Shown here one piece after another: positions 35,923-45,224 of a stretch of DNA of 64,000 nt (position 1 is its first letter; the number at the start of each line of letters is the position of its first letter). The notes below the pieces were generated by a model. The model ran no database searches. It worked only from the letters and a program-made list of their open reading frames with translations, and was not told where the DNA came from. Made by a program: the position numbers and the translations under genes. This DNA is from Swaminathania salitolerans (lineage in GTDB: Bacteria > Pseudomonadota > Alphaproteobacteria > Acetobacterales > Acetobacteraceae), in the NCBI RefSeq assembly GCF_025994315.1, contig NZ_BAQE01000025.1. One strand, written 5' to 3'.

Positions 35923-35959
35923 CCTCTTTTCCCTTCCATCCCCGTGAGAGTGGTTTTCC

Positions 35960-37186
35960 GTGCGTTTTCTTTTCGTGCATCAGAATTTTCCTGGCCAGTT
36001 CCTCCATCTGGTCCGGCATCTGCACGAGCAGGGCGATCATGAGATCGTCTTCATCTCCGAGGCGAATGAGGGGCATCTGCCGGGCGTCCGCAGGGTGCTC
36101 TATCGTCAGGAACGCAAGGTCTCTCCCGAGACCCATCCATCGCTGCGCGAGCTGGAGACCGGTCTTCTGCGTGCCGAGGCCGTGGCGCGTGCGGCAAATA
36201 CGCTCAAGGGTCTTGGCTACACGCCCGATATCATCATCGGCCATCACGGCTGGGGGGAATTGCTCAATCTGGTCGATGTCTATCCTTCGACCCCGATCCT
36301 CGGCTATTTCGAGTTTTTCTACCATACAGACCGGAACGACGTGAATTTCGATCCGGAATTCCCGCCTTATCCGGCCCTGTTTCCCAGCGTGCGCGTCAAG
36401 AACGCGATCAATCTTCTGGCGCTGAATCTGGGTCAGCACGGACAGACGCCGACGCTTTTCCAGAAAAGCACCTATCCCGAATGGGCACACGCACAGATTA
36501 CCCTGCTGCGTGAGGGGGTCAATCTCGATCTCTGCGCGCCCGAACCCGGTATCGGCGATGCACCGCTCGCAATCGGGCCCTGTGTCGTTCAGCCGAACGA
36601 GAAGCTGATCACTTTCGTGGCCCGTAATCTCGAACCTTACCGGGGCATACACAGCTTTCTGAGAGCGCTGCCCCGTGTTCTTGCCGAGCGTCCCGATGCA
36701 CGTGTCGTTCTGATCGGCGGAGATGGAACGAGCTACGGTGCGCCCCCACCCCAGGGCGCCGGGAGCTGGCGCGATCTGTTTCTTGGCGAGGTCTCCGACC
36801 GTATCGATCCCGATCGGGTCCATTTTCTGGGCAAGGTCGAGTACGATCTTTTCAGAACCGTGCTCAAACGCTCGGATGCGCATGTCTATCTGACTTACCC
36901 GTTTGTCGCGTCCTGGTCGCTGAGAGAGGCCATGGCGACCGGATGCCCGATCGTGGGCAGCCGGACCGCCCCGGTGGAGGAATTCGTCACGGACCGGCGG
37001 AGCGGTCTGCTCGTTCCGTTTACGGAGCCGGACTCTCTTGCCGATGCGATTCTCGAGCTCCTCGAGGACGAAGCGCTCTCCGCCCGGCTGGGATCCGCCG
37101 CACGTCATTTTGCGGAAGAGGCACTGTCGCTCGGGGGGTATCTGGAGAATTACGACAGACTGATCGAGCGTATCGTCAACGCCTAG
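35960..37186 (+). CDS. Glycosyltransferase family 4
   Basis: A 408-residue GT-B enzyme with a GTG start. FLFVHQNFPGQFLHLVRHL is the N-terminal acceptor-side loop. The donor-side half has ITFVARNLEPYRGIHSFLRAL, VVLIGGDGTSYG, RVHFLGKVEYD, and the ExxxxxE-type nucleotide-sugar site SWSLREAMATGCPIVGSRTAPVEEFV (read in two parts). Sequences with FVHQNFPGQF are common beside large glycosyltransferases in this lineage. It is the last gene of the secretion/glycosylation cluster and sits behind the putative attenuator. Confidence 0.92.
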   Translation: MRFLFVHQNFPGQFLHLVRHLHEQGDHEIVFISEANEGHLPGVRRVLYRQERKVSPETHPSLRELETGLLRAEAVARAANTLKGLGYTPDIIIGHHGWGELLNLVDVYPSTPILGYFEFFYHTDRNDVNFDPEFPPYPALFPSVRVKNAINLLALNLGQHGQTPTLFQKSTYPEWAHAQITLLREGVNLDLCAPEPGIGDAPLAIGPCVVQPNEKLITFVARNLEPYRGIHSFLRALPRVLAERPDARVVLIGGDGTSYGAPPPQGAGSWRDLFLGEVSDRIDPDRVHFLGKVEYDLFRTVLKRSDAHVYLTYPFVASWSLREAMATGCPIVGSRTAPVEEFVTDRRSGLLVPFTEPDSLADAILELLEDEALSARLGSAARHFAEEALSLGGYLENYDRLIERIVNA

Positions 37187-37317
37187 AGCGCTTTCTGCCT
37201 GACCCTGTGCGTCGGTATCGGTGCTTTCGCATCCGAAGGCGGCAAGGCGCCTTACCGCTCCGGCGTCAGGCGCGCATATCGGGGGAAGAACTCCGGAGAG
37301 GAGCAGTGACAGGCGCT

Positions 37318-37440
37318 GCGGAATCCCCCTGGGGAGGATCCTTGGGGAAGATCTTGGGAGGAGAGAGATCCCGGGAGAACCCACCGGGAGAAGATATCCG
37401 GGACTGAATGTCGGGAGAAACCCGGAAAGGGAGAAGGCAC
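37318..37440. repeat. Purine-rich degenerate repeats between glycosyltransferase and oprB
   Basis: Units such as CCTTGGGGAAGATC, CTTGGGAGGAGAGAGATC and CCGGGAGAAGATATC recur with a period of about 13-18 bp. No gene is recognisable in 37187-37440. The tract resembles the one at 925-1000. Confidence 0.55.
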
Positions 37441-37461
37441 GTCCCCGCAGGCTGCGGGGAC
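37441..37461 (-). terminator. Probable oprB terminator hairpin
   Basis: GTCCCCGCA-GGC-TGCGGGGAC is a 9-bp perfect stem with a 3-nt loop, 12 nt beyond the oprB stop. The minus-strand tail is pyrimidine-rich but lacks a pure T run. Confidence 0.55.
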
Positions 37462-37473
37462 GCCAAGGCGAGA

Positions 37474-38943
37474 TCAGAAAATCTCGATATGCGATTTGAA
37501 GCCCAGAACCGCCGCGTCCTTGAGGCCGCGCTGGGCACCGGGGCGAATGAAGTACTGGAAGTCCGGCGCGAAGGTCACGCCGCGCCATACACGCATCTGA
37601 TACATGGCTTCGACGACCATGCCGTTGGTCTGAGGGAAGAAAGCGCCGTTGATCAGGGTCGAATAGCCGAGACCCTGCTGGATCTGTTGTGCCGTCTTCA
37701 CCTTTTTCGAAACCTGAACGTAGCTGAAATTCATGCCCCAGGCATCGAGCGGGCGCGATTTCCAGAATCCGCGATCGAGGATGCCGAGAGAATACTGGCG
37801 CTCGCGCGTCTGTGTGACGGGCGAGTTGTTGTAGAAAACGCCGAGCAGCGTGATACCGGCATCCGGGCCGTTGCCCTTGTGGCGCATGATCATCTGGTCG
37901 GCCAGAGCCCAGGCGGACCACGAATTGTTGTGTATCTTCCTGGGCTGACCGGTCACGACCCAGGGATTGTCATTGACGTCATACAGGAAATCCGGATGCG
38001 GCGCCGTATCGACCACGCCACCGAGCTTGTAATGGCCCGGGAGTTTGTCCTTGCCGAAGATCGGCTCCCATCCGAACTCGACCGGAGCTGCCTCGCCGTT
38101 GATATCGCCGCCGTTCCATTTGAAACCGGTCCGGTATTGCTTCACGCCGTAGATACCCATGGCGTTGAAGTAAACGCCTGCCTGGATATAGGTATATTGC
38201 GACGGACGCACGCGGATACGCGCCGCCCAGTTCGCGTCCGGGTACGAGGAGTGGCTGGTATTGTCGCTCGATGCCTTCGGGTTACCGCAGAAGGCATTGT
38301 TCATGAAGTTGCAGTAGAGCGGATTGGACGAGAAATCCGTCAGAAGGGGGATACGGCCCGCCGCGATGTCGAGATGACCGTTGAACAGGGTCTCTTCGCC
38401 ATAGATGTAAACCAGATGGACGACCACGTTGCCGCCAGCGCCGTAGATTTCCTGGCTGGGGTTGAGGTTGTCGCCGAACATGCGGCTTGCCGGGATGCCA
38501 TAGCGCCCCACCATGATCGAATGGGTCGAGAAGCCCTTGATACCGGCAAGTCGCTCCCAGTCGATATCGGTTTCGAAGCCGTACTGCCCCGCATTGCTGC
38601 TTCCCTGACGCAGACCGAGCCCCTTGGTCGGGCTGGTGATGGCACCGGCGAACTCGTTCGTATTATCGAAGAGAATCGCCACGCCGTGCTGACGCAGCCA
38701 CGTGTTCCATCCCCATGGATCGTCGAAAATCGCTTCGGGATGGGGGAGGGGAGGTACGGAGGATTTCTGGAAATCGACCGTACCGATCGGGCTGGAAACC
38801 CGGACGGCAGGTGCGAGACCGGTGGCGTTGGGTGCACCGCCTGCCAGAGGAGACTGGGCGTATGCCGCCGGAAGCGCGGCGAGCGAGACGCACGCAGTCG
38901 TAACGGCGCCGAGAACCCTATTTGAAAGACGGGGGATGAACAT
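37474..38943 (-). CDS. oprB: Carbohydrate-selective porin, OprB family
   Basis: An outer-membrane barrel of 489 residues with a signal peptide (MFIPRLSNRVLGAVTTACVS, cut near AAYA-QS). The mature part shows the OprB pattern: HGVAILFDNTNEFAG, YGFETDIDWERL, LNPSQEIYGAGGNVVVHLVY, LEFGW/VEFGWEPIFG-like strands and the C-terminal PDFQYFIRPGAQ. It passes glucose and other sugars into the periplasm, where acetic acid bacteria oxidise them. The start could also be an ATG at 38985; ATG 38941-38943 fits the signal peptide better, although neither has a good ribosome site. Confidence 0.9.
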   Translation of the reverse strand: MFIPRLSNRVLGAVTTACVSLAALPAAYAQSPLAGGAPNATGLAPAVRVSSPIGTVDFQKSSVPPLPHPEAIFDDPWGWNTWLRQHGVAILFDNTNEFAGAITSPTKGLGLRQGSSNAGQYGFETDIDWERLAGIKGFSTHSIMVGRYGIPASRMFGDNLNPSQEIYGAGGNVVVHLVYIYGEETLFNGHLDIAAGRIPLLTDFSSNPLYCNFMNNAFCGNPKASSDNTSHSSYPDANWAARIRVRPSQYTYIQAGVYFNAMGIYGVKQYRTGFKWNGGDINGEAAPVEFGWEPIFGKDKLPGHYKLGGVVDTAPHPDFLYDVNDNPWVVTGQPRKIHNNSWSAWALADQMIMRHKGNGPDAGITLLGVFYNNSPVTQTRERQYSLGILDRGFWKSRPLDAWGMNFSYVQVSKKVKTAQQIQQGLGYSTLINGAFFPQTNGMVVEAMYQMRVWRGVTFAPDFQYFIRPGAQRGLKDAAVLGFKSHIEIF

Positions 38944-39102
38944 CGAGGTAATCCGTTGGTCGGATGTGGAACGCAGAATTTCCATGACAGGCGGGCATCG
39001 AGGGAGGAAAACTCCCTCGAACCCAACATGACTTATTTATTACATTTGATTTAGAAAACGCAACCGGACAATCCCGGATTGCCGCTCACAGCCCCGTGAA
39101 AC

Positions 39103-39140
39103 AAAGTGTCCAAAAAAAACTGTGTCTTTTTGGACACTTT
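39103..39140 (-). terminator. Terminator of ppa
   Basis: Read on the minus strand, GTGTC-CAAAAA-GACAC is followed by AG and eight T residues, about 20 nt after the ppa stop. The wider element is a perfect 14-bp inverted repeat (AAAGTGTCCAAAAA and its complement). Confidence 0.85.
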
Positions 39141-39159
39141 ATCTGAACCGGGAGAGTCT

Positions 39160-39681
39160 TTATTTCGCGGCTTCCAATGAAGCAATGATTGCTTTCTTGG
39201 CTTCTTCAGGGCCTTCCCAACCAGAAACCTTGACCCATTTGTTAGGTTCAAGATCCTTGTAGCGCTCGAAGAAATGAGCGATCGCCTTGAGCGTTATTTC
39301 CGGCAGATCGTGAATGGTCTTGATGTCGGTATATTGGGTGTGGATCTTGTCGTGCGGCACGCAGACGATCTTTTCGTCCTGCCCGCTTTCGTCTTCCATC
39401 TTCAGCATGCCGATCGGACGGGCGCGGATCACGGCGCCGGGTACGATCGGGCCCGGTGCGAGCACGAGGGCATCGGCAGGATCGCCATCGGCGGCAAGGG
39501 TGTTCGGGATGAAGCCGTAGGCGGCCGGGTAATTCATGGGCGTGAACAGGAAACGATCGACGAAGATCGCGCCGCTTTCCTTGTCCACTTCGTATTTGAC
39601 CGAGGAACCCTGCGGGATCTCGATAACGACGTTGATATCGTCGGGTACGGACTTGCCGGGGGAGAGTTTTGTGACATCCAT
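39160..39681 (-). CDS. ppa: Inorganic pyrophosphatase, family I
   Basis: A 173-residue soluble enzyme hydrolysing PPi to phosphate. Active-site blocks are VIEIPQGSSVKYEVDKESG and the signature DGDPADALVL with the metal-binding aspartates, plus KIVCVPHDK. The start is ATG 39679-39681 with AGGAC upstream; a GTG lies one codon earlier. Confidence 0.96.
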   Translation of the reverse strand: MDVTKLSPGKSVPDDINVVIEIPQGSSVKYEVDKESGAIFVDRFLFTPMNYPAAYGFIPNTLAADGDPADALVLAPGPIVPGAVIRARPIGMLKMEDESGQDEKIVCVPHDKIHTQYTDIKTIHDLPEITLKAIAHFFERYKDLEPNKWVKVSGWEGPEEAKKAIIASLEAAK

Positions 39682-39814
39682 CACTTCATGTCCTGAGCGG
39701 GTTGATCGAATATTGCGATCTTATCGCGCCTGATCCGCCCTGCACAGATGGTGTCACGTAATGTTCCGGTCATGGGCACGTGTCCGCACATCGCAGCTGA
39801 ACCCGCCCGGAAAA

Positions 39815-39860
39815 CATTGCCCGGAACTCATTGCCCGGAACTCATTACCCCGGGAATCAT
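39815..39860. repeat. 14-bp tandem repeat upstream of ppa
   Basis: ATTGCCCGGAACTC occurs twice in tandem, followed by a degenerate ATTACCCCGGGAATC, in the 188-bp spacer between ppa and the SelW-like gene. Confidence 0.8.
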
Positions 39861-39869
39861 CGTCCGTTT

Positions 39870-40223
39870 TCAGCGGTCGTTATGACCGAGATCCCGCTCC
39901 GGCGCGATCCGGTCGCGTACACGCCGCTTGATCTCTTTCGGGGACGGAAATCCGCCATCCCGCTTGCGCTCCCATAAGAGGGCATCATCGAGCCGGATCG
40001 TGAAGACGCCGCCCGTCCCGGGCTGGAGCGCGACTTCGCCGATTTCCGTGCCGAAAGTCGAGAGCAGTTCCTGAGCGAGCCATGCGGAGCGCAGCATCCA
40101 GTTGCACTGCGTGCAAAATCGTATGGCGATGCGGGGTGTGGCGTCGTCGCGGATGGATGATGCGTCCCGGGGTGATGGCATGTCGGGCACAGGGTGTTCG
40201 CAGGAATCGGGATGCTGGGTCAT
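39870..40223 (-). CDS. SelT/SelW/SelH (Rdx-fold) family protein
   Basis: A 117-residue protein from ATG 40221-40223. A disordered N-terminus precedes the thioredoxin-like Rdx domain: IAIRFCTQCNWMLRSAWLAQ holds the CxxC redox pair, followed by ELLSTFG, GGVFTIRLDD and the closing FPSPKEIKRRVRD. Function of bacterial members is a presumed thiol redox role; no partner is evident nearby. Confidence 0.9.
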   Translation of the reverse strand: MTQHPDSCEHPVPDMPSPRDASSIRDDATPRIAIRFCTQCNWMLRSAWLAQELLSTFGTEIGEVALQPGTGGVFTIRLDDALLWERKRDGGFPSPKEIKRRVRDRIAPERDLGHNDR

Positions 40224-40450
40224 CGTCGTCTTCTCCGGTCGGGGCGGCTCCGATCGGTCGGAACCCGGTTGAAAGAAACGCTGATCGGGCGCCCTCGCCT
40301 TGCTGCGATCAGCCGAAGCACGGATCAGGATCCTGACAACCAATATCCCAAGAGAGCTACGCACGTCATCGGCCCAGATCAGGCCGGATTGCCGGAAGGG
40401 GAAGCGTTGCTGCGTTCCCGTCGCCGTGAGGCGACGGATCGGCTTGTCGG

Positions 40451-42328
40451 TCAGAGAGGTCGCGTTACACCCTCTTTCGAAACCCGGTAGAGATCGGTAT
40501 CGAAAACCTCGACGGCAATCACATTGCTATCGTTCTCCGTGGAGAGATCGGGAATGAGGGCATCGCCCAGGGTCCAGCGAGCGTTCGGAGCCTCGAGCGC
40601 ACTCCATCCACGTAAATCCGTCTGGGAGAGATGCGTTACGCAGCGATAGGCCTGCTGGCTTGCAAACAGGGATATGGATCCAACGAGCAGCCCGAGTGCG
40701 CGACGATCGTCGTAGAACGGCCCGATGACCTTGTCCGGTCTCGCTGTTCTCGATTGGAGTCTGGCGGATCTGATCGTCTGATCTACACGAAAGACGAACG
40801 ATGAGCCCTCGACCCGTATCGGGTGGTAGATATCGCTGTCATTGATGACGAGAGCCACATTGCCTCTCTTTTCGTAACGCGTATCGGCAGGGCGTGTCGT
40901 CTTCGGAAAACCGAGCGCCTCTGCCCGTGCGGCGAATTCCTCATGGATGGGCTCGACGAAGGCCCTGTCCGTGCACAGGGGATACGAAGCATCCGCATCC
41001 CAGGATTTCATGCCCGACGAAGACCCGCTTATCCTGTGATTCGCAGTGTTCAGGAAGGATTCCGACAGAGCGTTGTTGGCGAGGATAACGCCGTGTTTCT
41101 CAAGCTCGATATGGTGGATCCGGTAGGTTTCGAGCGACGTGTCATAGGCGATGCTCTGCCCGTTCACGAGCATTCGTGCAGGCACGAATCTATCGTGGAT
41201 GAAGAAGCAATGCTCCTCGGTTACCCGCAAATCCTCATCGGGGGAGTTGGGAGCGAACGCATTCGCGCGGATCACGACCGGATAGCTATTGCCATCGACG
41301 ACCCGCACGTCGCGCGATCCGACCCATATGACCGGCCGCAGAACCTTGCATCCGTCTTCGAGCACCACGATGGATTCCCCGACGGCGATGTCCTCGACAG
41401 CTCTCAGTCCCGCCCCGGTATGGATCTTCGTGCCGGACAGATAACAGGGTGTCGGACCTACATACTGTATCCCGTACTGATTATCCGTTCCGGGTATCAG
41501 AACCGTCTTGAACAGGCTCGGGTCGTAGCCTTTGCCCAGTGTGACATAGATGAATTGCTGCTCGCCCGTATTGGCGTTGAAGCTCTTTATCTGCAGGGAG
41601 CCGCTGTCGATTACATATGCGGCGGAGTCGACTCCACCAGGAAGAGCGAGGTCGAGAACATCGCCCTGACCGAAGCCGCTTATGTTGATGTTGTAGTAAT
41701 CGATGTGTTCTCGGAATACCAGATAGTTGTTATTTCCATTCAGGACGATATTGACGTTGTGAACGACGCCTCCTTTCCCGGTCCCTATCGATACCTGACT
41801 GTTGGTCATCACCAGGGTTTGCCCGCTTATGTTGGAAAACGACGTATTCTCCGGATTTATAAGGGAGTTGTGTTCGGCCATATAGACATTGTTCAGGATG
41901 ATCGTGCCGTTACCTGTAATGTTCCCGTTATTATTATAGTTGTATAATGTCGTGTTGTTGAGAATGATCGTTCCGTTATTGACCGTATTTCCGGCAATAT
42001 TGAAAAATCCCGTAGCGGACGTATCGGAAACGCCGTTCGCCTCTCCATGCTCTCCCGACCCGTTGACGGTCACGCAGCCGCCGGCCGAGATTGTCGCGCC
42101 AGTCGAGGTGCTCCCCCAACCGCCGAGGGAAATGGAAGATTTCTGCCCGAGGTTGAAAACGAGATTCCCGCTGACTGTGAAGTTGCTGTCGTTTTGCAGG
42201 ATGCTGGGTCCTCGTGTCCAGCAGCGGGAGACACCGGCAATAAGGGTAATCGTGCGCGTATCGCCAGCAGCGACGGTGCCGTCAACAGGCGTCAGGGAGG
42301 TGCGAACGGTAACATTGCTATCCGCCAT
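40451..42328 (-). CDS. Hint-domain protein with beta-solenoid N-terminus
   Basis: The protein has 626 residues from ATG 42326-42328 and no signal peptide. Residues about 1-285 are Asn/Gly/Thr-rich repeats (NNGTIILNNTTLYNYNN, ITGNGTIILNNVYM) suggesting a beta-solenoid. A Hint_2 domain starts at about Cys294 in PCYLSGTKIHT, continues RAVEDIAVGESIVV, has the TxxH-type VTEEHCFFIH (about 371) and HHIELEKHGVILANN. The C-terminal part contains VIGPFYDDRRALGLLVGSIS and DLRGWSALEAPNARWTLGDA, a module shared with the protein at 50624-52081. Hint domains cleave by N-S acyl shift; here the role is probably surface-protein processing (inference). The N-terminal half is much more AT-rich than its neighbours. 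Confidence 0.85.
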   Translation of the reverse strand: MADSNVTVRTSLTPVDGTVAAGDTRTITLIAGVSRCWTRGPSILQNDSNFTVSGNLVFNLGQKSSISLGGWGSTSTGATISAGGCVTVNGSGEHGEANGVSDTSATGFFNIAGNTVNNGTIILNNTTLYNYNNNGNITGNGTIILNNVYMAEHNSLINPENTSFSNISGQTLVMTNSQVSIGTGKGGVVHNVNIVLNGNNNYLVFREHIDYYNINISGFGQGDVLDLALPGGVDSAAYVIDSGSLQIKSFNANTGEQQFIYVTLGKGYDPSLFKTVLIPGTDNQYGIQYVGPTPCYLSGTKIHTGAGLRAVEDIAVGESIVVLEDGCKVLRPVIWVGSRDVRVVDGNSYPVVIRANAFAPNSPDEDLRVTEEHCFFIHDRFVPARMLVNGQSIAYDTSLETYRIHHIELEKHGVILANNALSESFLNTANHRISGSSSGMKSWDADASYPLCTDRAFVEPIHEEFAARAEALGFPKTTRPADTRYEKRGNVALVINDSDIYHPIRVEGSSFVFRVDQTIRSARLQSRTARPDKVIGPFYDDRRALGLLVGSISLFASQQAYRCVTHLSQTDLRGWSALEAPNARWTLGDALIPDLSTENDSNVIAVEVFDTDLYRVSKEGVTRPL

Positions 42329-42334
42329 TTTCAC

Positions 42335-43321
42335 TTGTTCCTTATCGAAAACCTGGGAGATCGGGTCACTTCCGTAGGAGAGAGCCCTCTATTTTAAAGG
42401 ATTGGAATCTGACCGGTGTTAAACCTGATAGAGGTTCCCGATATTCGGTTAACAGTTCATAATATCTTCCGGTACCGGAATGACTGTGCCGAAGAGCCCT
42501 TCCTCATGTCCGGACCGGACGATGAAAACGGGCTGTGCGGACCGTCTCCCGCGATCGCCCTGAGAGACATCCGGGCGGCATATCTCCGCGCGGGTTCGAC
42601 CGGTTCCATCGCGATGGAGGGGCTGGGCGGAGGGGAGTGGTGTGACCTGCGATCGGATCCGGCTTTTGCGGGTGCGAAGCGAATACGATGGACACGATCG
42701 GTCCGAAGGCGTGCGGCGAAGCCCGTGCGCCAAAGTCCGTGCGGCAAGGCTTCGGGCTGCGTTCGAACATGGGGATATGGATCGCCCTGTCATCTGCACG
42801 AGGATGGACGGTCTTGCGGATGTCACGCTGCGTCCGATGCGCCAGGCCGGGCTCTGGATCGTTCCCTGATCGCGGTAAAGTGATTATAAATTATTAATTA
42901 TTTTCATCATGCGCTTCTCCCCGAAGATGTGCAGGGCCGCCATGCCATCGTTATCTTTTCCATGAGGCGACGATCGTCGGAAACGAACGCGGCGCTATCC
43001 CCCATGCGTAATCCCCCACGTGCTATTTCTGCTCCGGTTGGATGCGGTCATTCCGGGGTGTTGTCGGTGCGTTCGGGGAAAGAGGCGGATCCGGACCCGG
43101 GCTTCGCCTGCCCTCCAGCCAGCTCCCTCCATACAGCCAGATCTGCCAGCAGCATGACTGCCGGTTGTCCTGACCGGGAGCGAGTTTGCCGTCACGGGGC
43201 GGGATCTCCGCGCTTCGGCAAATGACTCCGGCCCGGGCAATGCCACGGGGAAGCGGTAAGGATTTCTTTGCAGGCGTATCTTGCAAAACGGGCCGAATTG
43301 CGCGATTTCCTGCACAACCTG
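42335..43321. other. About 1 kb without a recognisable gene
   Basis: Between the Hint gene and tRNA(CAU) both strands hold only short open frames with Arg/Ser/Pro-rich translations that match nothing I know. There is an AT-rich pocket at about 42880-42920. The right part (43020-43320) is GC-rich and could be decayed coding sequence, but no family can be named. Confidence 0.5.
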
Positions 43322-43397
43322 TGCGCCTGTAGCTCAATTGGTTAGAGCAGGCCGCTCATAACGGCTTGGTTGCGGGTTCGAGTCCTGCCGGGCGCAG
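43322..43397 (+). tRNA. tRNA with CAU anticodon (elongator Met or Ile2)
   Basis: Acceptor arms TGCGCCT/GGGCGCA, D arm TAGCTCAATTGGTTAGAGCA, anticodon stem GGCCG/CGGCT with loop CTCATAA, T arm GCGGGTTCGAGTCCTGC. The D arm and lack of the initiator GGG/CCC anticodon stem exclude initiator tRNA. Whether it reads AUG or, after lysidine modification, AUA cannot be decided here. CCA is not encoded. Confidence 0.88.
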
Positions 43398-43476
43398 GGG
43401 TTTCACGCTCCGTATGCGAGCGCACTCGAGCCGCGTTCTCGTTTTTCCTACCGACCATTTCACCGGGAGTTCCCTC

Positions 43477-45156
43477 ATGGCCGCCTACCAGTATGTCTAT
43501 GTCATGAAGGACCTGACCAAGGCCTATCCCGGCGGGCGGGAGGTCTTCAAGGGCATAACCCTGTCCTTCCTGCCAGGCGTCAAGATCGGCGTGCTCGGCG
43601 TCAACGGTGCGGGTAAATCGACCCTTCTCAAGATCATGGCCGGACTCGAAAAGGAATATGGCGGCGAGGCCTGGGCCGCGGAAGGCGCGCGGATCGGATA
43701 TCTCGAGCAGGAGCCGAAGCTGGACGAGTCCCTGACGGTCGGTGAGAACGTCGCTCTCGGTTTCGGCGATCTCAAACGCGCGGTCGATCGTTTCAACGAG
43801 ATCTCGATGGCCTTCGCCGAACCGATGACCGATGACGAGATGACGGCTCTGCTTGCCGAGCAGGCCGAGCTGCAGGAAAAGATCGACGCGGGCGATGGCT
43901 GGGAGCTGGATCGCAAGCTCGATATCGCGCTCGAGGCACTGCGCTGCCCGTCTGCCGACAGCCCTGTCACCGTGCTCTCGGGCGGCGAGCGTCGCCGGGT
44001 GGCTCTGTGTCGTCTGCTGCTCGAGAAGCCCGATCTGCTGCTGCTCGACGAACCGACTAACCATCTCGATGCCGAGAGCGTGGCCTGGCTCGAAAAGACG
44101 CTGCGCGAGTATCAGGGCACCGTCATGGTCATCACCCATGACCGCTACTTCCTCGACAACGTCACCAACTGGATTCTCGAGATCGAGCGCGGCCGCGGCT
44201 ATCCGTTCGAGGGCAACTACTCTTCCTGGCTGACCCAGAAGCGCAAGCGTCTCGCCCAGGAGGAAAAGGAAGAAAGCGCCCGCCAGCGCGCGCTGGCAGC
44301 CGAGCAGGAATGGATCGGCTCCTCGCCCAAGGCCCGTCAGGCCAAGAGCAAGGCCCGTATCGCAAAATACGAGGAAATGCTGGCGGCGAATCAGGAGCGT
44401 GCAGGCGGCACGGCCGATATCGTCATCACGCCGGGCCCGCGCCTTGGCGGAACGGTCATCGAGGCGGAGAACCTGACGAAGGGTTTCGGCGACCGGCTGC
44501 TGATCGACGGGCTGAATTTCAAGCTTCCCCCGGGCGGCATCGTGGGTGTCATCGGTCCGAATGGTGCCGGTAAATCGACTCTGTTCAAGATGATCACGGG
44601 GCAGGACACGCCCGATGGCGGAGCGCTCCGGGTGGGCGAGACGGTCAAGCTCGGTTATGTCGACCAGTCCCGCGATTCACTCGACGACAGCAAGACGGTG
44701 TGGGAGGAAATCTCCGGCGGCACCGATGTCATTCATCTGGGCAAACGCACCGTGCCGTCGCGTGCCTATGTCGGGGCGTTCAATTTCAAGGGCTCGGACC
44801 AGCAGAAACGCGTGGGCGTGCTGTCGGGCGGTGAGCGTAACCGCGTTCATCTGGCGAAGATGCTCAAGGAAGACAGCAACGTCATCCTGCTCGACGAGCC
44901 GACGAACGATCTCGACGTCGATACATTGCGTGCGCTCGAAGACGCGCTTGCGGAGTTTGCCGGCTGTGCCGTGGTCATCTCGCATGATCGCTGGTTCCTC
45001 GATCGTCTCGCGACGCATATCCTTGCCTTCGAGGGCGACAGCCATGTCGAATGGTTCGAAGGCAACTTCCAGGATTACGAGGAAGACAAGCGTCGTCGTC
45101 TGGGGCCGGAATCCACCGAGCCGAGCCGCATCAAGTACCGTCCCATCGCACGCTAA
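43477..45156 (+). CDS. ettA: Energy-dependent translational throttle A (ABC-F)
   Basis: A 559-residue soluble ABC-F protein that binds the ribosomal E site and gates the first peptide bond according to ATP/ADP. Two ATPase domains: GVNGAGKST, LSGGERRRVALCR, LLLLDEPTNHLD, then GPNGAGKST, LSGGERNRVHLAK, VILLDEPTNDLD. The EttA arm and linker (GYPFEGNYSSWL, SPKARQAKSKARIAKYEEM) match the subgroup. ATG 43477-43479 follows GGGAG. It starts 80 nt after the tRNA. Confidence 0.96.
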   Translation: MAAYQYVYVMKDLTKAYPGGREVFKGITLSFLPGVKIGVLGVNGAGKSTLLKIMAGLEKEYGGEAWAAEGARIGYLEQEPKLDESLTVGENVALGFGDLKRAVDRFNEISMAFAEPMTDDEMTALLAEQAELQEKIDAGDGWELDRKLDIALEALRCPSADSPVTVLSGGERRRVALCRLLLEKPDLLLLDEPTNHLDAESVAWLEKTLREYQGTVMVITHDRYFLDNVTNWILEIERGRGYPFEGNYSSWLTQKRKRLAQEEKEESARQRALAAEQEWIGSSPKARQAKSKARIAKYEEMLAANQERAGGTADIVITPGPRLGGTVIEAENLTKGFGDRLLIDGLNFKLPPGGIVGVIGPNGAGKSTLFKMITGQDTPDGGALRVGETVKLGYVDQSRDSLDDSKTVWEEISGGTDVIHLGKRTVPSRAYVGAFNFKGSDQQKRVGVLSGGERNRVHLAKMLKEDSNVILLDEPTNDLDVDTLRALEDALAEFAGCAVVISHDRWFLDRLATHILAFEGDSHVEWFEGNFQDYEEDKRRRLGPESTEPSRIKYRPIAR

Positions 45157-45224
45157 GGGATGAGGATGTCGGAGCGGCGCTCCTCTGACATCTTCCGTAT
45201 CGATGGCGGAAAAGGGTCATCTGC

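Noticed and set aside
35567..37921. Open frame of 784 codons on the minus strand across the GT4 gene
   Set aside because: It is antisense to a clear glycosyltransferase and runs through repeat tracts; high GC keeps the frame open by chance.
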